36,741 nt of DNA, taken from the NCBI GenBank assembly GCA_945861465.1, contig CAMAVB010000049.1, forward strand, positions 1-36,741, given 5' to 3'. Shown piece by piece: positions 31,985 to 36,741 of this stretch (the first letter of the stretch is position 1; every line of letters begins with the position of its first letter). Made by a program: the position numbers and the translations under genes. This DNA comes from Candidatus Kuenenia stuttgartensis (GTDB lineage: Bacteria > Planctomycetota > Planctomycetia > Planctomycetales > Planctomycetaceae). Under the pieces are notes generated by a model. The model was not told the origin of the DNA, ran no database searches, and worked only from the letters and a program-made list of their open reading frames with translations.

Positions 31985-34789
31985 ATGCGATTGATGAACA
32001 AAAGCATGACAATTCCGTCCGTGGTTGCAGCAGCGATGCTGTGTTTTGCCACAACCGCGTTGGCTCAGCAACCAACGTCAGACACTGCGATGCGTGAGTC
32101 TGTTGTATTGCGGTTTGCGCAGTCCGACGGGGCGGGTGAGGTGCCGGATTTTCAGCAGCATGTCGTTCCGCTGCTGGGCAAGCTCGGCTGCAACGGTCGT
32201 GCCTGTCATGGATCGTTTCAGGGTCGTGGTGGATTTCGCCTGAGTCTGTTTGGGTACGACTTTGAAAGTGATCACGATGAAATTTATGGGCGAATTGACC
32301 CGGAAGTCCCTGCTGACAGCGTGGTACTCCAGAAGCCACTGATGCAGGTTCAGCACGAAGGCGGGCAGCGTCTGAAAGAAGGCAGCTGGGAACAACATCT
32401 CCTGATGCGATGGATTGAAGGCGGCTCAAACGGCCAGATTGAAGAACCACCCACATTGGTCAGCCTGGAAGTCACTCCGAATGAAATCCTGTTCTCAGCG
32501 GATGGCCAGCAGGAACAACTCAAAGCGGTTGCGATTTGGTCGAATGGGATGAAGGAAGACGTGACAGCGCTTTGTCGCTTTCAGACGAACGACGATCAGA
32601 TTGCGGATATTTCTCAGGGCGGACTTGTGCTGGCTGGGATGTCCGGAGATACCCACGTTGTCGCGTTTTACGATAGTGCTGTTGTGCCGGTACCGGTGAT
32701 TCGTCCGGTGACAGATCAGTTCGGCGACAGATATCCAGCCACACCGACGCCGACCAGAATTGATGAACTCGTCGTACAGAAACTGCGCAAGATTGGCATC
32801 GTCCCTGCAGACCTGTGTACAGATGCAGAATTCCTGCGGCGGGTGAGTCTGGACGTTTCGGGCACGCTGCCGACAGCACAGGAGGTCCGCGAGTTTCTCG
32901 CGGATACGAACGCTGACAAGCGGAGTCGCAAGATTGATGAACTGCTGGAACGCCCCGGTTACGTGGCGTGGTGGACGACTCGACTCTGTGACTTCACCGG
33001 CAACAGCGACGACAAACTGAACAATGTGACGCCCGTGCAGCAGGAGGCTTCGAAGCAGTGGTATGCATGGATCGAAAAACGTGTTCGCGAAAACATGCCG
33101 TACGACGATATTGTCGAAGGCATCGTGATGGCTGTGAGTCGTGATCCGGGTGAATCGTATCAGCAGTACTGCGAGAACGTCTCAAAGTTGTATACCAAGG
33201 ATGGCCCGGGAGCGGATGGATATGCTGACCGTGCCAGTCTTCCGCACTACTGGGCGCGTCAGAACTTTCAGACATCGGAAGATCGGGTGATTGGTTTTGC
33301 TTACACGTTCCTCGGCACTCGCATCCAGTGTGCGCAGTGTCACAAGCATCCTTTTGACCAGTGGACTCAACAGGACTTCAAATCGTTTGAAGGCTTCTTC
33401 AAGGGCACAACGGCTCGACAAAATGCTCGACCGGACGCGAAAAGCGAATACGAAGCGATGGTCGCCGGATTTGACGGCACTGAGGGACTGAAGGGAAATG
33501 ACCTGCGAAAGCTCCTGGCAGCTCAGGTCACGACTGGTGCCACGATTCCGCTGGCGGAAGTGTTCTCGGTCAAAGCGAAAGCAGTTCCCGCAAAACGGGA
33601 CAACAAGAAGCCAAAGAATGGCAAACCAGATCGCGGTGGTGTTGCTCCGGCGAACGCGAAGATACTCGCCGGACCAGTTATCGATCTGACGTCCGTGGAC
33701 GATGTGCGGCAGCCGCTGATGGACTGGTTGCGTGCGCCGGACAATCCTCGATTCGCAAAAGCGTTCGTGAATCGCGTGTGGGCGAACTATTTCAATGTGG
33801 GTATTGTTCAACCGTCCGATGATCTGAATCTTGCCAATCCACCTGTGAATGCTCCCTTGCTGGATTATCTGGCGCAGGGTTTTATCGAACACAGTTTCGA
33901 CATGAAGTGGTTGCATCGCGAGATCCTCAACAGCCGGACGTATCAGCTCAGCTGGATTCCGAATTCGACCAATCGCCTGGATGAACGAAATTTCAGCCGT
34001 GCTGTCCCACGTCGCCTGCCGGCAGAAATCGCCTACGACATGATGACTCAGGCGACGCGGAATGATGCGAAGAATGCTGCATTTGTAACCGATGTGGATC
34101 AACGCGCGGTCGCGATTCCCGGGGCAGCGTTGAAGCAAAGAAACCGAAATCCGGCGGACTATGCGTTGACGGTCTTTGGTCGCTCAATTCGCGAGAGTAA
34201 CTGCGACTGTGATCGAACGGAAGAGCCCAGTCTGCTGCAGACAATTTTCGTGCGCAATGACGGGCAGGTGCTGTCGATGATCGACGACGCTGATGGTTGG
34301 CTGACGCAGGTAGCAGCTGCCAATGACCTGCCGTTCAGCCGAAAATCGCAACCAGATAACAACGGTGACAGAAACAAGCAGGCTGGTGTCGCGCGCCAAT
34401 TCAAGGCCAGGTTCCAGCAGCTACAACAGAAAATTGCCGAAGCTGAAAAATCAGGCAATGAACGACAGGTGGCGGATCTCGGGGACCGGCTCAGGAAACT
34501 CAGGAAGGAAGCGAAGAACCAAGGCGCATTGGCTCCTGAGGATGATGAGGAAATGCGTGTGACTGCTGTTGAAACCAACGCCACAGAGATCGCCACTCCG
34601 CCCGTCCCGACGTGGAACGTGACGGAAGTGATCAACGATGCCTACCTTCGTACCGTTTCCCGTTTTCCCACGGCTGACGAATTGCAGACTGCCCGGACGT
34701 ACATCGCTGACTCCACTGACCCGATTGGTGGCGTTCGGGATGTGCTCTGGGCGCTGATGAATACACGTGAATTTATTGTGAATCACTGA
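31985..34789 (+). CDS. DUF1549/DUF1553 exported cytochrome-like protein, second copy
   Basis: The 934-residue product has a signal peptide (residues 1-28, ending LAQ). The heme-like motif CNGRACH follows (C69, C74, H75; CX4CH), then GSFQGRGGFRLSLFGYDFES. One Big-like domain lies at about 158-245. DUF1549 follows with CAQCH at 449-453, then DUF1553. Compared with the copy at 12141 it lacks one Big domain and has two insertions: a lysine-rich stretch near 530-560 (PAKRDNKKPKNGKPDRGG) and a coiled-coil stretch near 800-850 (FKARFQQLQQKIAEAEKSG). GAGG lies nine bases before ATG 31985. It is 20 bases behind the coiled-coil gene, so cotranscription from the sigma promoter is likely. Confidence 0.92.
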   Translation: MRLMNKSMTIPSVVAAAMLCFATTALAQQPTSDTAMRESVVLRFAQSDGAGEVPDFQQHVVPLLGKLGCNGRACHGSFQGRGGFRLSLFGYDFESDHDEIYGRIDPEVPADSVVLQKPLMQVQHEGGQRLKEGSWEQHLLMRWIEGGSNGQIEEPPTLVSLEVTPNEILFSADGQQEQLKAVAIWSNGMKEDVTALCRFQTNDDQIADISQGGLVLAGMSGDTHVVAFYDSAVVPVPVIRPVTDQFGDRYPATPTPTRIDELVVQKLRKIGIVPADLCTDAEFLRRVSLDVSGTLPTAQEVREFLADTNADKRSRKIDELLERPGYVAWWTTRLCDFTGNSDDKLNNVTPVQQEASKQWYAWIEKRVRENMPYDDIVEGIVMAVSRDPGESYQQYCENVSKLYTKDGPGADGYADRASLPHYWARQNFQTSEDRVIGFAYTFLGTRIQCAQCHKHPFDQWTQQDFKSFEGFFKGTTARQNARPDAKSEYEAMVAGFDGTEGLKGNDLRKLLAAQVTTGATIPLAEVFSVKAKAVPAKRDNKKPKNGKPDRGGVAPANAKILAGPVIDLTSVDDVRQPLMDWLRAPDNPRFAKAFVNRVWANYFNVGIVQPSDDLNLANPPVNAPLLDYLAQGFIEHSFDMKWLHREILNSRTYQLSWIPNSTNRLDERNFSRAVPRRLPAEIAYDMMTQATRNDAKNAAFVTDVDQRAVAIPGAALKQRNRNPADYALTVFGRSIRESNCDCDRTEEPSLLQTIFVRNDGQVLSMIDDADGWLTQVAAANDLPFSRKSQPDNNGDRNKQAGVARQFKARFQQLQQKIAEAEKSGNERQVADLGDRLRKLRKEAKNQGALAPEDDEEMRVTAVETNATEIATPPVPTWNVTEVINDAYLRTVSRFPTADELQTARTYIADSTDPIGGVRDVLWALMNTREFIVNH

Positions 34790-34822
34790 TTCAACTGTCC
34801 CAGTTGATTTGAAGAAATGTCT

Positions 34823-34901
34823 GTAGGCCGGACCAAGCGAAGCGCAGTTCCGGCAATCGTCCGACACCTGCCGGAACTGCGCTTCGCTTGGTCCGGCCTA
34901 C
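34823..34901. repeat. Perfect 33-base palindrome family G
   Basis: GTAGGCCGGACCAAGCGAAG... at 34823-34855 is the exact reverse complement of 34869-34901, with a 13-base loop. It separates the DUF1549/DUF1553 and DUF1501 genes. A weak outer pair TTGATTT/AAATCAA lies at 34804-34810 and 34918-34924. No T-run follows. Confidence 0.92.
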
Positions 34902-34991
34902 CCTAATACCTTACTTTAAATCAAAAGCTCGCTGGGTGCGGTTGCTACTTCGCTGCGAGACGATGTTTTTTTACTCAGGAGTTTCCCTCGA

Positions 34992-36293
34992 ATGGCATTT
35001 TTTCGAACATGTGACGGAGTCGGACGACGCGATTTTCTCAAGGCAGGTGTCGTGGGAGCAAGCGGATTATCGCTTGCCAGTTACGCACAGCTTGCTGCGG
35101 CGAGCAACGTGGATCCCGGTGCAAAAGCGAAGTCAGCCATCTTTGTGAATTTGAATGGCGGTCCGTCGCATCTGGACACGTTTGACCCCAAACCCGATGC
35201 TCCATCCGAATATCGGGGCGAATTCAACACTATTCAGACATGCCTGCCGGGCGTTGTGATCTCGGAACATCTGCCGCGCATCGCCACATGCATGGACAAA
35301 TTCACTCTGCTTCGCGGGGTAAGCCATTCGGTTGCAGCACATGAATTGGGAACGAAGTACGTTAACACGGGCAACCGTCCGCTGCCATCATTAGAATTCC
35401 CTGGTTACGGTGCTGTCATCACAAAGGAACGCCCCGGCATTCCGGAACTGCCTCCGTTCGTCGCGATTCCAAACAGCGCCCAGCGACCCGGATACCTTGG
35501 TGTGCGGTACGCTCCAATGAACACCACTTCGACACCGACGATTGGCTCGCCATTCCGCGTCCGAGGCATCTCAATGTCAGGCGGGCTGACAGTGAACGAT
35601 GTCGAACGCCGGCGAAACCTGCTCTCGCAGCTCGATCGCACGTTCAGCGATGTGGAGCAGAACAGTCAGCTTCTCGAAGGCATGGATGAATTCGGCAAAC
35701 AGGCTCATACGGTCATTACGTCTGAGAGGGCCCGGGATGCATTTGATATCGGAAAGGAGTCGCCGGATTTTTCGAAGGCGTTCGGTTCATCGTCGCTGGG
35801 TGCCAGTTGTTTGCTGGCCCTGCGGCTTGTCGAATCCGGCGTCCGCTTTATTACGGTGTCAAACGGTGGCTGGGACACGCATCGTGATAACTGGAACGTG
35901 CTGAAGACCCGGCAGCTTCCAGCTCTGGACGATGCATTATTCGGCCTGTTCACGGGACTTGCGGCACGCGGTCTGCTGGATTCGACGATCGTCTATGTGA
36001 CTGGCGAATTCGGACGGACACCGAAGATCAACACCGAACGAGTGGGACGCGACCATTATCCTCGCAACATGTTTATGCTGCTGGGCGGAGGAGGCGTCAG
36101 GGGCGGACAGGTTCTTGGGGAGAGCGATGAAACGGCCAGCATGCCGAAGAGTGACGGTTTCTCGCCGGACGACGTCGCCGCCAGCTTTTACCACGCCCTG
36201 GGAATCGATCACAAGCAGGAATATCACACGACAACGGGTCGTCCGGTGATGATCGTCCGCGACGGCCATGTGATTCCTGAATTGTTTACGTAA
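34992..36293 (+). CDS. Tat-exported DUF1501 protein, second copy
   Basis: The 433-residue product has a classic twin-arginine signal (VGRRDFLKAGVVGASGLSL, arginines 12-13). DUF1501 motifs are VNLNGGPSHLDTFDPKPDAP, HLPRIATCMDKFTLLRGVSH, GVRFITVSNGGWDTH, VTGEFGRTPKIN and GRDHYPRNMF. AGGAG lies ten bases before the ATG. It is the partner of the DUF1549/DUF1553 gene just upstream, the standard planctomycete pair. It has the RRDFLK form of the Tat motif, where the copy at 7900 has RRDIL. Its reaction is unknown; the fold is that of alkaline phosphatases and sulfatases. Confidence 0.93.
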   Translation: MAFFRTCDGVGRRDFLKAGVVGASGLSLASYAQLAAASNVDPGAKAKSAIFVNLNGGPSHLDTFDPKPDAPSEYRGEFNTIQTCLPGVVISEHLPRIATCMDKFTLLRGVSHSVAAHELGTKYVNTGNRPLPSLEFPGYGAVITKERPGIPELPPFVAIPNSAQRPGYLGVRYAPMNTTSTPTIGSPFRVRGISMSGGLTVNDVERRRNLLSQLDRTFSDVEQNSQLLEGMDEFGKQAHTVITSERARDAFDIGKESPDFSKAFGSSSLGASCLLALRLVESGVRFITVSNGGWDTHRDNWNVLKTRQLPALDDALFGLFTGLAARGLLDSTIVYVTGEFGRTPKINTERVGRDHYPRNMFMLLGGGGVRGGQVLGESDETASMPKSDGFSPDDVAASFYHALGIDHKQEYHTTTGRPVMIVRDGHVIPELFT

Positions 36294-36327
36294 TCCGCTG
36301 CGTTTTTGCAGATCAAAAACACTTCCG

Positions 36328-36370
36328 ACGAGACTTTCGGCATCAGGCAGGAAGTCTCGTTCTGTTTTTG
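36328..36370 (+). terminator. Rho-independent terminator after the DUF1501 gene
   Basis: ACGAGACTT at 36328-36336 pairs perfectly with AAGTCTCGT at 36352-36360. TCTGTTTTTG follows. It closes the sigma-led operon before the next gene. Confidence 0.75.
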
Positions 36371-36424
36371 GTATCCTGCCTGGCTCAGGGTCGCCAATGA
36401 AAATCGTACGGAACAGGTGAAGTG

Positions 36425-36741
36425 ATGATCATTCAGAAAGATTACAAATTCTACGCTGCTCATCGCAACGAGACATTGAAAGACAAATGCAGCAATCTAC
36501 ACGGGCATCGTTATGGTCTGCGTTGCTTTTTTGAAGTCGAGCGCGATGGTGACATCAGCACGCTGTTTGGTGCGTTCGATGAAAAAATGGAACCGTGGCT
36601 GAAGGAGTATTACGACCATGGCATGCTCATCAATCGTAACGACCCGCTGTATGAATCGTTGCAGGATCACTGTCGGCGGACGGGGGAAAACTTCAAGATG
36701 AAGCTGTTCAATGGTCCGACGAGCGTCGAGAATCTCGCATG
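36425..36741 (+). CDS. QueD/6-pyruvoyl-tetrahydropterin synthase family enzyme (5' part)
   Basis: The frame runs to the right edge; 105 residues are visible. Zinc-binding histidines occur in FYAAHRNE and SNLHGHRYG, with the family cysteine just before (DKCSNLHGH). FGAFDEKMEPWLKEYYDHGM is the conserved middle block and PTSVENLA at the edge is the family PTSENLA motif. Members make 6-carboxy-tetrahydropterin for queuosine or handle 6-pyruvoyl-tetrahydropterin; which one cannot be decided from this part. AGGTGA lies just upstream of ATG 36425. Confidence 0.9.
   Translation, partial: MIIQKDYKFYAAHRNETLKDKCSNLHGHRYGLRCFFEVERDGDISTLFGAFDEKMEPWLKEYYDHGMLINRNDPLYESLQDHCRRTGENFKMKLFNGPTSVENLA

Noticed and set aside
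33182-34138. 318-residue open frame on the minus strand
   Set aside because: It lies opposite the DUF1549/DUF1553 coding region and has no family signal.

Overview
The window looks like chromosomal DNA from a planctomycete, probably of the order Planctomycetales. It carries protein families that are expanded or nearly exclusive there: DUF1559 pilin-like proteins with the H-X9-DG tail, DUF1549/DUF1553 (PSCyt2/PSD1) giant cytochrome-like proteins, PSCyt1 fused to WD40, Tat-exported DUF1501 proteins, and a large membrane-anchored Ser/Thr kinase. Genes are widely spaced, GC is moderate, and the gaps are full of palindromic repeats. Genus and species cannot be told from this piece. No tRNA, rRNA, CRISPR array, prophage or transposase was seen.

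Layout. 1-750: tail of a membrane protein, then repeat-rich non-coding DNA. 750-7796: a PhoX-like phosphatase, a DUF1559 pilin-like protein with a small lipoprotein, an HTTM membrane protein, a purple-acid-phosphatase-like enzyme and a DNRLRE protein. 7900-17678: a run of exported proteins on the plus strand (DUF1501, PPC-domain protein, DUF1549/DUF1553 cytochrome, PSCyt1-WD40, PQQ-type propeller). 17706-24289: a phosphonate/phosphate block with a PhnZ-like HD oxygenase, PhoD phosphatase, a phosphonate-associated zinc alcohol dehydrogenase, a DUF5690 transporter and a divergent HpnW-type FAD oxidoreductase. 24617-27769: a 1050-residue zinc-finger/Ser-Thr kinase. 28060-29448, minus strand: an outer-membrane barrel-like protein. 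30111-36293: a probable operon of ECF sigma factor, membrane anti-sigma-like protein, exported coiled-coil protein, DUF1549/DUF1553 cytochrome and DUF1501 protein. 36425-end: start of a QueD/PTPS-family enzyme behind a terminator.

Working together. Two separate DUF1549+DUF1501 pairs sit here. One lies in a long run of exported proteins; the other is placed directly behind its own sigma/anti-sigma module, so its expression is probably signal-controlled. The phosphonate block would take up a phosphonate (DUF5690 carrier), oxidise or deaminate it (FAD enzyme, alcohol dehydrogenase) and cleave the C-P bond with O2 (PhnZ). PhoX, PhoD and the purple acid phosphatase add phosphate-ester scavenging.

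The most unusual signal is not a gene. The intergenic spaces hold at least eight families of 60-140 bp palindromic elements. One family (GGCGAGCGG...) starts 4-17 bases after five stop codons in a row, or every second one if the two small genes skipped are counted. Its two arms differ by fixed marks, so its orientation can be read, and both orientations occur. Several elements are inserted inside the loops of others, up to three levels deep at 27798-27986. Another family keeps its ends but changes its core. This suggests a miniature, possibly mobilised palindrome system that targets hairpins and gene ends.
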